A DNA stretch of 40,388 nt from Candidatus Merdivicinus faecavium (GCA_018716285.1 DVKD01000041.1:1-40388), one strand, 5' to 3'. Counted from the first letter of the stretch, positions 1 to 12,972 are shown. Made by a program: numbers and translations. Notes: generated by a model not told the origin, from the letters alone.

Positions 1-1421
1 CCGGGTGCCGCCTTCAGCTCCTCCTCAAAATCGACGATCCGCTTGATCTTGTCTAAGAAAAACATATCGATCTGGGTGATGTTGCAGATGCGGGAGTAGT
101 CGACCCCCATCCGCAGCAGCTGGGCGATGGCGTAGATGCGGTCGTCGGTCCCCTCCGCGATGTAGCGGAGCAGCTCCCCGGCCGGCATGCCGTCGAATTT
201 CTCCATGTAGATGTGGTCCTTGCCGTCCTCGAGGGAGCGGATGGCTTTGAGAAGGCTCTCCTCCATCGTCCGGCCGACGCTCATGACCTCGCCGGTCGCC
301 TTCATCTGGGTGGTGAGCTGGTTGGAGGCGGCGGTGAACTTGTCGAAGGGGAAGCGCGGCATCTTGGTGACGACATAGTCGAGGGCCGGCTCAAAGCAGG
401 CCGGGGTGTTGGCGAGCTGAATCTCGTCGAGGTTCATGCCCACCGCGATCTTGGCCGAGACCCGGGCGATGGGGTAGCCGCTCGCCTTGGAGGCGAGGGC
501 CGACGAGCGGGAGACGCGGGGGTTTACCTCGATGACGTAGTAGCGGAAGGACTGCGGGTCGAGGGCGAACTGGACGTTGCAGCCGCCCTTGACCCCGAGG
601 GCGCGGATGATCTTGAGGGCGCTGTCGCGGAGCATCTGGTACTCCTTGTTGGTCAGGGTCTGGCTCGGGGCCACGACGATGGAGTCGCCGGTGTGGATGC
701 CGACCGGGTCGAGGTTTTCCATGTTGCAGACGGTGATGGCGCAGTCGTTGCCGTCCCGCATGACCTCGTATTCGATCTCCTTGTAGCCCTTGATGCTCTT
801 TTCGACCAGCACCTGGTGGACCGGGGAGAGGGAGAGGGCGTTTTTCATCATCCCCTCCATCTCCTCGGGCGTGTGGGCGAAGCCGCCGCCGGTGCCGCCT
901 AAGGTGAAGGCAGGGCGGAGGATGACCGGGTAGCCGATCTCCTCCGCCGCGGCGAGGCCTTCCTCGACGCTGTAGGTGATCTTTGAGGGGACGACCGGCT
1001 CCCCGATTTTCTGGCAGAGCTCCTTAAAGAGCTCCCGGTCCTCGGCGCATTCGATGCTGTCGGCGCTCGTCCCCAGAAGCTCGATCTCGCACTCCTCGAG
1101 GACGCCCTTTCTGGCGAGCTGCATGGCGAGATTTAAGCCCGTCTGCCCGCCGATGCCCGGGATGATGGCGTCGGGGCGCTCATAGCGGCAGATGCGGGCG
1201 GCGTACTCGAGGGTGAGCGGCTCCATATAGACCTTGTCCGCGACCGAGGTGTCGGTCATGATGGTGGCGGGGTTGGAGTTTGCGAGCACGACCTCGTACC
1301 CCTCCTCCTTGAGGGCGAGGCAGGCCTGGGTGCCGGCGTAGTCGAATTCCGCCGCCTGGCCGATGACGATGGGGCCGGAGCCGATGACCATCACCTTGTG
1401 GATATCCGTTCTCTTAGGCAT
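1..1421 (-). CDS. carB: Carbamoyl-phosphate synthase large subunit (partial, N-terminal half)
   Basis: Makes carbamoyl phosphate for pyrimidines and arginine from ammonia delivered by CarA, bicarbonate and two ATP. About 473 N-terminal residues are present of the usual ~1,070; the gene runs off the left edge. The start [20 protein letters not shown] is the family N-terminus, followed by the first ATP-grasp domain with [11 protein letters not shown] and the metal-binding stretch [17 protein letters not shown]. The ATG lies 8 bases inside the end of carA (ATGCCTAA), so translation is probably coupled. It is the last gene visible in the long glt-pur-dap-car unit. Identity is clear; only the C-terminal half is unseen. 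Confidence 0.97.
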   Translation of the reverse strand, partial: MPKRTDIHKVMVIGSGPIVIGQAAEFDYAGTQACLALKEEGYEVVLANSNPATIMTDTSVADKVYMEPLTLEYAARICRYERPDAIIPGIGGQTGLNLAMQLARKGVLEECEIELLGTSADSIECAEDRELFKELCQKIGEPVVPSKITYSVEEGLAAAEEIGYPVILRPAFTLGGTGGGFAHTPEEMEGMMKNALSLSPVHQVLVEKSIKGYKEIEYEVMRDGNDCAITVCNMENLDPVGIHTGDSIVVAPSQTLTNKEYQMLRDSALKIIRALGVKGGCNVQFALDPQSFRYYVIEVNPRVSRSSALASKASGYPIARVSAKIAVGMNLDEIQLANTPACFEPALDYVVTKMPRFPFDKFTAASNQLTTQMKATGEVMSVGRTMEESLLKAIRSLEDGKDHIYMEKFDGMPAGELLRYIAEGTDDRIYAIAQLLRMGVDYSRICNITQIDMFFLDKIKRIVDFEEELKAAP

Positions 1422-2508
1422 TGCCGCCCGCCTCCTTCATCATCTGGATAAACTGGTCGAAAAGATAGCCGCTGTCCTGCGGCCCGGGCGCGCTCTCCGG
1501 GTGGTACTGCACGCTGAACAGCCGCGCTTCCGGGCAGGAAAGCCCCTCGACCGTCCCGTCGAGGAGGTTTTTGTGGGTGACCGAGAGCCCCGTCCCGGCG
1601 AGGGTCTCCTCCACTACGGCGTAGCTGTGGTTCTGGGAGGTGATCTCCACCTTGCCGGTCAGGAGATTGCGGACGGGGTGGTTGCCGCCCCGGTGGCCGA
1701 ATTTGAGCTTGCGGGTTTTCGCGCCGCTGGCGAGGGCGATGAGCTGGTGCCCCAGGCAGATGCCGAAGATGGGGTATTTGCCCCGCAGCGCCCGCACCAG
1801 CGCGATGACCTCCTTCACATCCTCCGGGTCCCCCGGACCATTGGAGAGGAAGACGCCGTCCGGATTCATGAAGGCGATCTCCTCGGCAGAGGTGCTGTAG
1901 GGGACGACGGTGACGTTGCAGCCGCGGCGGTTTAAGCTGCGGATGATGTTGAGCTTGATGCCGCAGTCGACGGCGACGACGTTAAAGCGGTGGTTGGAGG
2001 TGCGGGAGTACCAGCGCTTTTTACAGCTCACCCGCGAGACGGCGTCCCGGGGCGGGACGCTCTGGCGGATGCGGGCAAGCCCCTCCTCCAGCGGGGTGGA
2101 GATATCGGTGATGAGGGCGCGCTGAAGGCCCTCGTCGCGGAGGATGCGGGCAATCTTGCGGGTATCGATCCCCGCAAGGCCGGGGACGCCGTTTTCCTCC
2201 AGCAGCTCGGAGAGGGTCCTTGTGCAGCGGAAGTTGGAGGGCGTGTCATTGTAGTCCCGGACGACAAGGCCGCCGATGCTTAAGGTTTTGCTCTCGAAAT
2301 CCTCGTCTGTAATGCCGTAGTTGCCGATCAGGGGGTAGGTCATCACAACCGTCTGGTCGGTGTAGGAGGGGTCGGAGACCAGCTCCTGATACCCGGTCAT
2401 CGAGGTGTTGAAGACAAGCTCGCAGAGCGCGTCGTTGTCCGCGCCAAAGCCGAAGCCCGGGTATTCCCCGCCGTCCTCCAGAATTAGTTTTCGATCAAAT
2501 TGTTTCAC
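1414..2508 (-). CDS. carA: Carbamoyl-phosphate synthase small (glutaminase) subunit
   Basis: Hydrolyses glutamine and passes ammonia to CarB. At 364 residues it has normal length. The N-terminal domain starts [14 protein letters not shown]. The class I amidotransferase domain has [11 protein letters not shown] (~222-231), the nucleophile Cys251 in FGICLGHQ, and His336/Glu338 in YHPES. It starts 21 bases after dapL and its 3' end overlaps carB by 8 bases. No PyrR-type leader is visible before it, so expression probably comes by read-through of the upstream nitrogen operon rather than from a pyrimidine-specific attenuator. Confidence 0.97.
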   Translation of the reverse strand: MKQFDRKLILEDGGEYPGFGFGADNDALCELVFNTSMTGYQELVSDPSYTDQTVVMTYPLIGNYGITDEDFESKTLSIGGLVVRDYNDTPSNFRCTRTLSELLEENGVPGLAGIDTRKIARILRDEGLQRALITDISTPLEEGLARIRQSVPPRDAVSRVSCKKRWYSRTSNHRFNVVAVDCGIKLNIIRSLNRRGCNVTVVPYSTSAEEIAFMNPDGVFLSNGPGDPEDVKEVIALVRALRGKYPIFGICLGHQLIALASGAKTRKLKFGHRGGNHPVRNLLTGKVEITSQNHSYAVVEETLAGTGLSVTHKNLLDGTVEGLSCPEARLFSVQYHPESAPGPQDSGYLFDQFIQMMKEAGGNA

Positions 2509-2529
2509 GCTGCCATCCTGTCCCTTTCT

Positions 2530-3720
2530 TTATTCTTTCGCGAGGAGCTTTTCGAGCCGCCGCGCCGCCTCCGCCGTTTCCGCGGGGCTGCCGAAGGTCG
2601 AGAAGCGGAAATACCCCTCGCCGCAGCTCCCGAAGCCGGCTCCCGGCGTCCCGATGATCTGCGCCTTTTCCAAAAGCAGGTCGAAAAACTCCCAGCTTCC
2701 CATCCCGCCCGGGCATCTGAGCCAGATATACGGGGCGTTCTTCCCCCCGCAGTACCAGATCCCGAGCCGGTCGAGGGTTTCCATCAGGCAGGCGGCGTTT
2801 TTCTTGTAGACCCGGATATTCTCCATGATCTGCCGCTGTCCCTCCTCGGTGAAGACGGCCGCCGCGCCGCGCTGGAGGATATAGGAGACGCCGTTTGTCT
2901 TGGTGGTCCGGTTGCGGACCCACATGGCGTTCAAATTCATCCCGCCGCAGGCCAGCTCCTTCGGGATGACGGTGTAGCCGCAGCGGGTTCCGGTGAAGCC
3001 GGCTGTTTTGGAGAGGGAGCAGATCTCGATGGCGCAGCCGCGCGCCCCCGGGATCTCGAAGATGCTGTGCGGCACCCCATCCTCCTCAATGAACGCCTCA
3101 TAGGCCGCGTCAAAGAGGATGACGGCCCCCGTCTTGTTGGCAAAATCGACCCAGGCGCGCAGCTTGTCCCGGCTGAACACCGCGCCGGTGGGGTTATTGG
3201 GGGAGCAGATATAGAGAATATCCGCCCGGTGCTCCATCGAGGGGGCCGGCACGAAGCCGTTTTCCGCGCCGGAGGGCAGGTGGAGGACTTTGTGTCCGGC
3301 CAGAATGTTCGCGTCCACATAGGCCGGATAGGCCGGCTCGATGACTAGGGCGGTGTTGTCGGCGGAGAAGAGGTCGAGGATGTCGCCCAGCTCGTCGCTC
3401 GCCCCGCTCGAGACGAAGATCTCGTCCGCCTCCAGTTTCACGCCGCGCCGGGCGTAATGCCCCTGCACCGCTTCGCGGAAAAAGGGCGCGCCGCACTCGG
3501 GCATGTAGCCGTGGAAGGTCTCAGCCTTCGCCTGGTCGTCGACCGCCGCGTGCAGGGCGCGGATGACCGCGCCGCAGAGCGGCAGCGAGACGTCCCCGAT
3601 GCCGAGGCGGCAGATCTGCGCGTCGGGATGGGCCGCCCGGTAGGCGTTCACCTTCTGGGCGATGTTGTAAAACAGGTAGGAATCCTTCAGTTCGCCGTAA
3701 TGGCGGTTGGGCATCGTCAT
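2530..3720 (-). CDS. dapL: LL-diaminopimelate aminotransferase
   Basis: PLP enzyme that converts tetrahydrodipicolinate directly to LL-diaminopimelate with glutamate as amino donor, bypassing the succinylase and acetylase routes. At 396 residues it fits the DapL family: N-terminal YLFYNIAQKV, RLGIGDVSLPL, substrate loop CSPNNPTGAVF, and PLP lysine K238 in SLSKTAGFTGTRCGY. The ATG chosen has GGGGAG eight bases upstream and overlaps the dapF stop by four bases (ATGA). Pairing with dapF gives the last two steps to meso-diaminopimelate. It links lysine/cell-wall synthesis to the glutamate made upstream in the same unit. Confidence 0.95.
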   Translation of the reverse strand: MTMPNRHYGELKDSYLFYNIAQKVNAYRAAHPDAQICRLGIGDVSLPLCGAVIRALHAAVDDQAKAETFHGYMPECGAPFFREAVQGHYARRGVKLEADEIFVSSGASDELGDILDLFSADNTALVIEPAYPAYVDANILAGHKVLHLPSGAENGFVPAPSMEHRADILYICSPNNPTGAVFSRDKLRAWVDFANKTGAVILFDAAYEAFIEEDGVPHSIFEIPGARGCAIEICSLSKTAGFTGTRCGYTVIPKELACGGMNLNAMWVRNRTTKTNGVSYILQRGAAAVFTEEGQRQIMENIRVYKKNAACLMETLDRLGIWYCGGKNAPYIWLRCPGGMGSWEFFDLLLEKAQIIGTPGAGFGSCGEGYFRFSTFGSPAETAEAARRLEKLLAKE

Positions 3721-4511
3721 GCTATCGTCTCCCCTTCATAAATCATCTCTGCGGGCCCGGTCATGACGACCGTCCCGTCTTCCCCGACGGTGATGGCCAG
3801 ATCGCCGCCGTCCAAACGCACCGTCACCGGCACGCCGGCGCCGCAGTACCCTTCCCGGACCGCAGCGGCAGCCGAGGCGCAGGCCCCGGTCCCGCAGGCC
3901 ATCGTGATCCCGCTGCCGCGCTCCCAGACCCGCATCCGCAGGCGGTTTTGGCCCAGCACCTGCACAAATTCGGCGTTGACCCCGCCCGGGAAGGCGGGGT
4001 GATGCTCGACAGCCGGGCCGACCGTCTCGAGCGGAAACGCCTCGGCGTCCTCAACAAAGGTGACGGCGTGCGGGTTACCGACCGAGACGGGAATGCAGCG
4101 CAGGGTCTCCCCCGCCGCATCGATTGCGATCGGCTCCGAGACCTCCGCCCTTCCCATCCCGACTGTCACCGACCGGACCTTGCCGCCCTCGACCGCGAGG
4201 TCCAGGGTGCGGATGCCCGACAGGGTCTCGATCGCGAGGCGGGTCTTGTCGGTGTAGCCTTTGTCGTACAGGAATTTGCCGACGCAGCGGATGCCGTTGC
4301 CGCACATCTTCGCCTCGCTGCCGTCCGCGTTGAAGATCCGCATCTGGTAATCGGCGGTGTTTGACGGCAGGATCCAGATCATGCCGTCCGACCCCGCCCC
4401 GAAATGCCGCTCCGACAGCCGGACGGACAGTTCCGGCGCGTCGTCCGGCAGCTTTTCGGCGTAGACGTAGAGGTAATCGTTGCCGAGGCCGTGCATCTTG
4501 GTAAAGCGCAT
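3717..4511 (-). CDS. dapF: Diaminopimelate epimerase
   Basis: Cofactor-free racemase that interconverts LL- and meso-diaminopimelate using two cysteines as acid and base. Both are visible: Cys70 in MCGNGIRCVGKF and Cys206 in ACGTGACASAAAAV. The N-terminus MRFTKMHGLGNDYLYVYA is typical and the 264-residue length is normal. It begins 32 bases after purA and its stop overlaps the dapL start (ATGA), so the pair is translationally coupled. The product feeds peptidoglycan and lysine. Confidence 0.97.
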   Translation of the reverse strand: MRFTKMHGLGNDYLYVYAEKLPDDAPELSVRLSERHFGAGSDGMIWILPSNTADYQMRIFNADGSEAKMCGNGIRCVGKFLYDKGYTDKTRLAIETLSGIRTLDLAVEGGKVRSVTVGMGRAEVSEPIAIDAAGETLRCIPVSVGNPHAVTFVEDAEAFPLETVGPAVEHHPAFPGGVNAEFVQVLGQNRLRMRVWERGSGITMACGTGACASAAAAVREGYCGAGVPVTVRLDGGDLAITVGEDGTVVMTGPAEMIYEGETIA

Positions 4512-4543
4512 CAGGGTCCCTCCTTTTCCGGGAAAACAGGTTG

Positions 4544-5815
4544 TCAGAACATCTTTACATATTCTTCCCGCTCGGCGCCGACCGATACATACTCGACCGG
4601 GCAGCCGACCGCCTCCTCGAGGAAGCGGATGTAATTGCGGGCCGCCGCGGGCAGGTCCTCCGGCTTGCGGCAGTGGGAAACGTCGCCGAAGCCCTCGAGG
4701 TATTCGATCACCGGCTTAGCGCGCAGCAGCCGCTCCCCGGTCGGGAATTCGGCCGTCCGCTCGCCGTCGATCTCATAGGCGGTGCAGACGGGGATTTTGT
4801 CAAGGTAGGAAAGGACGTCAAGCTTGGTGACCGCCAGCGAATCCGCCCCCTGCACCCGGACGCCGTACCGGGAGGCCGGCAGGTCAAAGGGCCCGACCCG
4901 GCGCGGACGGCCGGTCGCGGCGCCGTACTCGCCGCCCGCTGCGCGCAGCCGCTCCGCCTCCTCGCCGAACAGTTCGACGGTGAAGGGGCCTTCTCCGACG
5001 CAGGTCGAGTAGGCCTTCATGATGCCGATGGTGCGGTCGAGCTTCACCCCCGGGATGCCTGCGCCGATGGGTGCGAAGGAGGCGAGGGTCTGGGAGGAGG
5101 AGGTATAGGGGTAGATGCCGAAGTCGATGTCCCGCAGCGCCCCGAGCTGGGCTTCAAAGAGGATATTCTTCCCGTCCGCGGCCGCCTGCGCGAGGTAGGC
5201 GGAGACGTCGGTGACGTAGGGGGCAATTTTTTCGCCGTAGGCCGTGAGCCACTCCATCATCTCCTCAGCGTCTATGAGCTCGTGGTCGTAGCCTGCGAAG
5301 GTGAGGTTTTTCCACTCGACGATGTCGCGGACCTTCTCCCAGAGGGCGTCCCGATCGGACGAAAGGTCGCCCATGCGGATGCCCTTTTTCATATACTTGT
5401 CGGCGTAGACCGGGGCGATGCCGCGGCGGGTCGAGCCGAATTTGCGGTCGGCAAGCCGGTCCTCCTCCATGACGTCGAGCATCTTGTGGTAGGGCATGCA
5501 GATGATGGCGCGGTCGCTGATCTTTAAGTTCTCGGGCGAAACAGAGATGCCCTTTTCGGTCAGCCGGCCGATCTCTCCGTCGAGGTGCTCGAGGTCGACG
5601 ACCATGCCGTTGCCCATGATGTTGACCGTCCCTTCCCGCAGGATGCCGGAGGGCAGGAGGTTTAAGATAAACTTGCCCCGTTCATTCATGACGGTGTGGC
5701 CGGCGTTGTTGCCGCCCTGATAGCGGCAGATGATCCCATAATCGGACGACAGAAGGTCGACCATCCGGCCCTTCCCCTCGTCGCCCCAGTTGATGCCAAC
5801 GATTGCGGTAAGCAT
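4544..5815 (-). CDS. purA: Adenylosuccinate synthetase
   Basis: Joins IMP and aspartate with GTP to give adenylosuccinate, the first committed step to AMP. The 423-residue protein carries the P-loop-like NWGDEGKGRMVD (~9-20), NNAGHTV (~37-43), RRGIAPVYADK, and the C-terminal guanine-binding TKLDVLSYL. The segment that usually reads YSTRVGxGPF reads YSTCVGEGPF here, so the common Arg is Cys; this is probably a lineage variant, since the surrounding motifs are intact. It follows purB by 17 bases, so the two AMP-branch enzymes are adjacent. Confidence 0.95.
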   Translation of the reverse strand: MLTAIVGINWGDEGKGRMVDLLSSDYGIICRYQGGNNAGHTVMNERGKFILNLLPSGILREGTVNIMGNGMVVDLEHLDGEIGRLTEKGISVSPENLKISDRAIICMPYHKMLDVMEEDRLADRKFGSTRRGIAPVYADKYMKKGIRMGDLSSDRDALWEKVRDIVEWKNLTFAGYDHELIDAEEMMEWLTAYGEKIAPYVTDVSAYLAQAAADGKNILFEAQLGALRDIDFGIYPYTSSSQTLASFAPIGAGIPGVKLDRTIGIMKAYSTCVGEGPFTVELFGEEAERLRAAGGEYGAATGRPRRVGPFDLPASRYGVRVQGADSLAVTKLDVLSYLDKIPVCTAYEIDGERTAEFPTGERLLRAKPVIEYLEGFGDVSHCRKPEDLPAAARNYIRFLEEAVGCPVEYVSVGAEREEYVKMF

Positions 5816-5832
5816 AAGGTTCCCCCTCTTTC

Positions 5833-7266
5833 TCAGACAGTGATTTCAGCCGCGGCCCCTTCGCCCAGCAGGGCGCTGTTTTCCGCGAGGACTGCGCGGA
5901 CCTCGGCAATATAGGCTTCGGTCTGCTCGGCGGCGCAGCCGGTGAAATTCCCTTCGGCGAGGATCTGCTCCATCTCGGCGCGGGTGATGCCGAAGGCCGG
6001 GTCGGCGGCGATGCGGTCGAGGAGGTCGTTGTCCGCCCCCTCCTGCTTGACCGCCTTGGCGGCGGCGACGGCGTGCTGCCGGATCGCCTCGTGCAGGGTC
6101 TGACGGTCCCCGCCCTTCTTGACGCAGTACATGAGGATATTCTCGGTCGCCATAAAGGGCAGCTCTTCATTCAGGTGCTTTTCGATCATCTTGGGGTAGA
6201 CCGTCATCCCGCTTACGATGTTGATATACAAAGTGAGGATGCCGTCCACCGCGAGGAACGCCTCCGGGACGCTGATGCGCTTGTTGGCCGAGTCGTCGAG
6301 GGTGCGCTCGAACCACTGCGTGCCCGCGGTGATGGCCGGGTTCACAGCATCCGCGACCACATACCGCGCGAGGGAGGCGATCCGCTCCGAGCGCATGGGG
6401 TTGCGCTTGTAGGCCATCGCCGAGGAGCCGACCTGGCCGGCCTCGAAGGGCTCGTCAAACTCCTTTAAGTGGGAAAGCAGCCGCATATCGCCCGAGAATT
6501 TCCAGGCGCTCTGGGCGATGCCCGAGAGGACCGACAGGGTGAAGTAGTCCACCTTGCGGGAATAGGTCTGGCCGCTCACGGGGTAGGCGGCGTCGAAGCC
6601 CATCTTCTCCGCGATCTTTGCCTCGAGGGCTCTCACCTTCTCCCGGTCGCCGCCGAAGAGCTCGAGGAAACTCGCGCCGGTGCCGGTGGTGCCGCGGCAG
6701 CCGAGGAGCTTGAGCCTCCCGAGGGTGAAGTCGAGGTGCTCGAGGTCCATCATCAGGTCCTGCATCCAGAGGGCGGCCCGCTTGCCGACGGTGGTGGGCT
6801 GGGCGGCCTGGAAGTGGGTGTAGGCGAGGGTGGGCTGGTCCTTGTAGCGCTCCGCGAAATCCGCCAAGCGGGACAGGGCGGTCAGCAGCAGCTTTTTGAC
6901 CCGCAGAAGGGCGTCCCGCTGCAAAATGATGTCGGTGTTGTCCCCGACATAGCAGCTCGTCGCGCCCAGGTGGATAATCGGCTTTGCTTTGGGGCAGACG
7001 AGGCCGTAGGCGTAGATGTGGGCCATGACGTCGTGGCGGACCTCCGCCTCGCGCCTGGCGGCGGCGGCATAGTCGATGTCATAGAGGTGGGCGCGCATTT
7101 CGGCCACCTGTTCTTCGGTGATGGGCAGCCCCAGCTCCATCTCGCTCTCGGCGAGGGCGACCCAGAGCTTGCGCCAGGTGGAGAATTTGCGGTCGTCCGA
7201 GAAGATCTCCTGCATCTCCCGGCTCGCGTACCGCTTGCAGAGGGGGTTTTCGTAACGGTCAGCCAT
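5833..7266 (-). CDS. purB: Adenylosuccinate lyase
   Basis: Fumarase-superfamily lyase acting twice in purine synthesis: SAICAR to AICAR and adenylosuccinate to AMP. The 477-residue sequence shows HLGATSCYVGDN (~101-112), THFQAAQPTTVGKRA and the superfamily signature GSSAMAYKRNPMRSERI around residue 285. An AGGAGG Shine-Dalgarno lies just before the ATG. It sits between purC (12-base gap) and purA (17-base gap), consistent with co-translation of three aspartate-dependent purine steps. Confidence 0.97.
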   Translation of the reverse strand: MADRYENPLCKRYASREMQEIFSDDRKFSTWRKLWVALAESEMELGLPITEEQVAEMRAHLYDIDYAAAARREAEVRHDVMAHIYAYGLVCPKAKPIIHLGATSCYVGDNTDIILQRDALLRVKKLLLTALSRLADFAERYKDQPTLAYTHFQAAQPTTVGKRAALWMQDLMMDLEHLDFTLGRLKLLGCRGTTGTGASFLELFGGDREKVRALEAKIAEKMGFDAAYPVSGQTYSRKVDYFTLSVLSGIAQSAWKFSGDMRLLSHLKEFDEPFEAGQVGSSAMAYKRNPMRSERIASLARYVVADAVNPAITAGTQWFERTLDDSANKRISVPEAFLAVDGILTLYINIVSGMTVYPKMIEKHLNEELPFMATENILMYCVKKGGDRQTLHEAIRQHAVAAAKAVKQEGADNDLLDRIAADPAFGITRAEMEQILAEGNFTGCAAEQTEAYIAEVRAVLAENSALLGEGAAAEITV

Positions 7267-7278
7267 TCCTGCACCTCC

Positions 7279-7974
7279 TTACGCGTCCAGACGGGAGAGG
7301 ACCTCGCGGTAACCCTCCAGCACCCCGCCCATGTCGCGGCGGAAGCGGTCCTTGTCCATCTTGTCCCCGGTCTGCATGTCCCAAAGGCGGCAGGAGTCGG
7401 GGGAGATCTCGTCGCAGAGCAGCAGCTCCCCGTCCGCGCGGCCGAATTCGAGCTTGAAGTCGACAAGGCGGATGCCGGCCTTTTCAAAGAGGGCGGTGAG
7501 CAGGCGGTTGATCTCGAGGGCGGCGGCGCGCAGCTCGGCGAGCTCCTCGGCGGTGGCGGCGCCGATGGCGGTGATCTGGCTGTCGTTGATCATCGGGTCA
7601 TGCAGCTCGTCGCTTTTTAAGCTGAACTCGACGACGGTGTTGCGCAGCGCGCTCCCCTCGGGGACGCCGTACTTTTTGGAAAAGCTGCCCGCCGCGACGT
7701 TGCGGACGATGACCTCGACCGGGACGATCTCGGCCTGCTTCGCGAGGATGGTGACATCGTCGATGACCTTGATCAGATGGGTCTTGATGCCGTTTGCGGC
7801 GAGGTAGGCGTAAATTTTATTGGAAATGGCGGCGTTCAAACGCCCCTTGCCGGGGAGTTCTTCCTTCTTTGCGCCGTCGCCGGCGGTGGCGGTATCCTTG
7901 TAGCGGATGATGCAGGTGCCGGGCTCTTCGCCGGCGCAGACAATTTTGCTTTTTCCTTCGTAGAGGGTGGTCAT
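7279..7974 (-). CDS. purC: Phosphoribosylaminoimidazole-succinocarboxamide synthase (canonical)
   Basis: Condenses CAIR with aspartate and ATP to SAICAR. I start at the ATG giving MTTLYEGKSKIVC (231 residues), which has AAGGAG eight bases upstream; an in-frame upstream ATG adds 22 residues that look like leader sequence. Conserved elements are YEGKSK, the K-rich ATP loop PGKGRLNAAISNKIY, VRNVAAGSFSKKYG, and the metal/substrate stretch FKLEFGR...CDEISPDSCRLWD. It follows purF by 62 bases. A second, divergent PurC-like gene lies at 27765-28442. Confidence 0.96.
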   Translation of the reverse strand: MTTLYEGKSKIVCAGEEPGTCIIRYKDTATAGDGAKKEELPGKGRLNAAISNKIYAYLAANGIKTHLIKVIDDVTILAKQAEIVPVEVIVRNVAAGSFSKKYGVPEGSALRNTVVEFSLKSDELHDPMINDSQITAIGAATAEELAELRAAALEINRLLTALFEKAGIRLVDFKLEFGRADGELLLCDEISPDSCRLWDMQTGDKMDKDRFRRDMGGVLEGYREVLSRLDA

Positions 7975-8036
7975 GATAGGGGCTCCTTTCCAATGTCCAT
8001 GAAAAATTTTGTGGGAATCTATGGCAAAACGCGGGG

Positions 8037-11134
<3,098 letters not shown>

Positions 11135-11719
11135 TTACTGATAAGTCTGGATAATGCTTTCGGCGACAGCGCGGCGGGTCACGCAGCGGTCCATCGCCTG
11201 TTTTTCTATGTACCGGTGCGCGTCCGATTCGGTCATCTTGAGCTCGGAGATGAGCAGCCATTTCGCGCGGTTGACAAGCCTGATTTCCTCCATTTTCTCC
11301 GCAATCGAGGCGGTCTTCTGCTCCATCCGGCGGAGGCGCTCCCGCGTGCCGCAGAGCAGGTGGAGCGACTGGGCGACAAGCCCGCTGCTGGTCGGCTTCT
11401 GGAGGGTCAGGACGCCGTAATCCTCCACCCGGTCCGCGACCTCCGCGTAATGCTCGCTCTTGACAAACAAAAGCACCCCCGTCCCGCTGTCGCCGCACAG
11501 GTCGATGGCCAGGCGGACGCCCGACTGGTCCGGCAGCGGCGTGTTGATGAGGACGAGGTCATAGGGGCGCTCGAGCAGCTCCCTGCGCGCCGCGCCCACC
11601 CCGGAAACGGTGCGGACCGGGGAAAACCGCGACTGCGGGAGCAGCCCCGCCAGCGACTGGTTGAACTTCTCCGACGCCGACACCACTAACACGCTGTACA
11701 CCTGTTCCTTCAGATCCAA
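11135..11719 (-). CDS. ANTAR-domain transcription antiterminator with degenerate receiver domain
   Basis: Predicted RNA-binding antiterminator of 194 residues. Residues ~7-115 have a response-regulator fold pattern but lack the phosphorylation chemistry: the acidic pair after strand 1 is SAS (VLVVSASEKF) and the acceptor position reads LVLINTPLP, with Asn for Asp; the strand-5 lysine (LTLQKP) remains. A coiled linker (~118-145) leads to the ANTAR helices at ~135-190, with MEEIRLVNRAKWLLISELKM, SDAHRYIEKQAMD and RRAVAESII. Start is TTG after a GGGGGGAG site. It sits between glutamine synthetase and pyrG. Known ANTAR proteins (NasR, AmiR, EutV) bind pairs of hexaloop hairpins; matching hairpins occur in the two divergent nitrogen leaders near 16.4-16.65 kb, so those are its likely targets (inference). 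Confidence 0.9.
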   Translation of the reverse strand: MDLKEQVYSVLVVSASEKFNQSLAGLLPQSRFSPVRTVSGVGAARRELLERPYDLVLINTPLPDQSGVRLAIDLCGDSGTGVLLFVKSEHYAEVADRVEDYGVLTLQKPTSSGLVAQSLHLLCGTRERLRRMEQKTASIAEKMEEIRLVNRAKWLLISELKMTESDAHRYIEKQAMDRCVTRRAVAESIIQTYQ

Positions 11720-11749
11720 GACGGCTCCCCCCTTCCCTTCCGGCGCGCC

Positions 11750-12958
11750 TCAGCGCCGGCAATAGCTTTCGATCACCGAGGCGGGCAGGCAGTTTTTCAC
11801 AAAACCGCTGCTCAGCGCCGCCTGCGCCGCCTCCTCAAGCGTCCCGGGAAGGAGCTGATAGCCCGAAAGCGTCTCCGGCGGCGCGAGGAAAAGGTTGCGG
11901 TCGGCGGCGGTCGGCAGCTCGGCCCGTTCCCGGATGCCCTCCATCCCCGCTTCGATGAGCAGCGCAAAGGCAAGGTAGGGGTTGCAAAGCGGGTCGGGGG
12001 AGCGCAGCTCAGCCCGCCGGTACTCCCCGGTCGCGGCCGGGACCCGGATGAGCTGGGAGCGGTTTTCGCCCGACCAGGTGATGTAGCGGGGGGCTTTCCC
12101 GATCCCGAGACGGGCGTAGGAATCCGGCGACGGGTTTAGAAAGACGGTCATTTCGGAGACCCGCCCGAGAATCCCTGCGATGAGGTGCGGCAGAGGGTCG
12201 CCGCTGCCGCCTTTGGCAGAGATATTGACGTGCATCCCGTTGCCGGGGCAGTCCGGGAGGGGCTTCGGGGAGAAATCGGCGCAAAGCCCGCTCCGGGCGG
12301 CGATGGTGTTGACCACTGCGCGGAAGGTGACCGTGTTGTCGGCCGCCGAGAGGGGGTCGGAATACCGGAAGTCGATCTCGTTCTGGCCGGGCCCCTCCTC
12401 GTGGTGGGAGCTTTCGGGCAGGATGCCCATCTGCTCGAGGGTCAGGCAGATCTCCCGGCGGACGTTCTCCCCCCGGTCCTCCGGCGCGATGTCCATATAG
12501 CCGGCATGGTCGTAGGGTTCGCGGGTCGGCGCGCCGCTCTCATCGCGGTTGAAGAGGTAAAACTCGAGCTCCGAGCCGAAAAAGAAGCGGTACCCTTCCC
12601 GCTCCGCGCCGGCGGCAGCCCTTTTGAGGATGGCGCGGGTGTCCGCCTCAAAGGAGCTGCCGTCCGGGTAGGAAATATCGCAGAACATCCGCACGACCCT
12701 GCCGTGCTCAGGCCGCCAGGGGAGGACGGCGATGGTCGACGGGTCGGGGTGGAGGAAGAGGTCGGAGCGGATCTCCCCGCCGAAGCCCGCGATGGCCGAG
12801 GCGTCGAAGGCGATGCCGTGGGCAAAGGCCCGCTCTACCTCGTGGGGCATGATCGAAATGTTTTTCTGCCTGCCGTAGACGTCGCAGAAGGCAAGGCGGA
12901 TGAACTTGACGTCCTCCTCCCGGATATACTGCATAATCTCAGCCGGTGAATACTGCAT
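11750..12958 (-). CDS. glnA: Glutamine synthetase, type I-like (short GlnA family protein)
   Basis: Predicted to make glutamine from glutamate, ammonia and ATP. The 402-residue protein is shorter than the usual ~440-470. It shows the beta-grasp start (VKFIRLAFCDVYGRQKNISI), the metal ligands in FGSELEFYLF and SHHEEGPGQNEIDF, the loop NGMHVNIS, and RAELRSPDPLCNPYLAFA near the C-terminus; no adenylylation loop is evident. The ATG has GGAGG eight bases upstream. It lies between the glutamate synthase genes and the ANTAR gene. A type III enzyme (glnN) is encoded divergently, so the cell has two. A gamma-glutamyl-polyamine-type ligase is possible, but the glt context favours true glutamine synthesis. 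Confidence 0.85.
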   Translation of the reverse strand: MQYSPAEIMQYIREEDVKFIRLAFCDVYGRQKNISIMPHEVERAFAHGIAFDASAIAGFGGEIRSDLFLHPDPSTIAVLPWRPEHGRVVRMFCDISYPDGSSFEADTRAILKRAAAGAEREGYRFFFGSELEFYLFNRDESGAPTREPYDHAGYMDIAPEDRGENVRREICLTLEQMGILPESSHHEEGPGQNEIDFRYSDPLSAADNTVTFRAVVNTIAARSGLCADFSPKPLPDCPGNGMHVNISAKGGSGDPLPHLIAGILGRVSEMTVFLNPSPDSYARLGIGKAPRYITWSGENRSQLIRVPAATGEYRRAELRSPDPLCNPYLAFALLIEAGMEGIRERAELPTAADRNLFLAPPETLSGYQLLPGTLEEAAQAALSSGFVKNCLPASVIESYCRR

Positions 12959-12972
12959 GATCCGTTCCTCCT

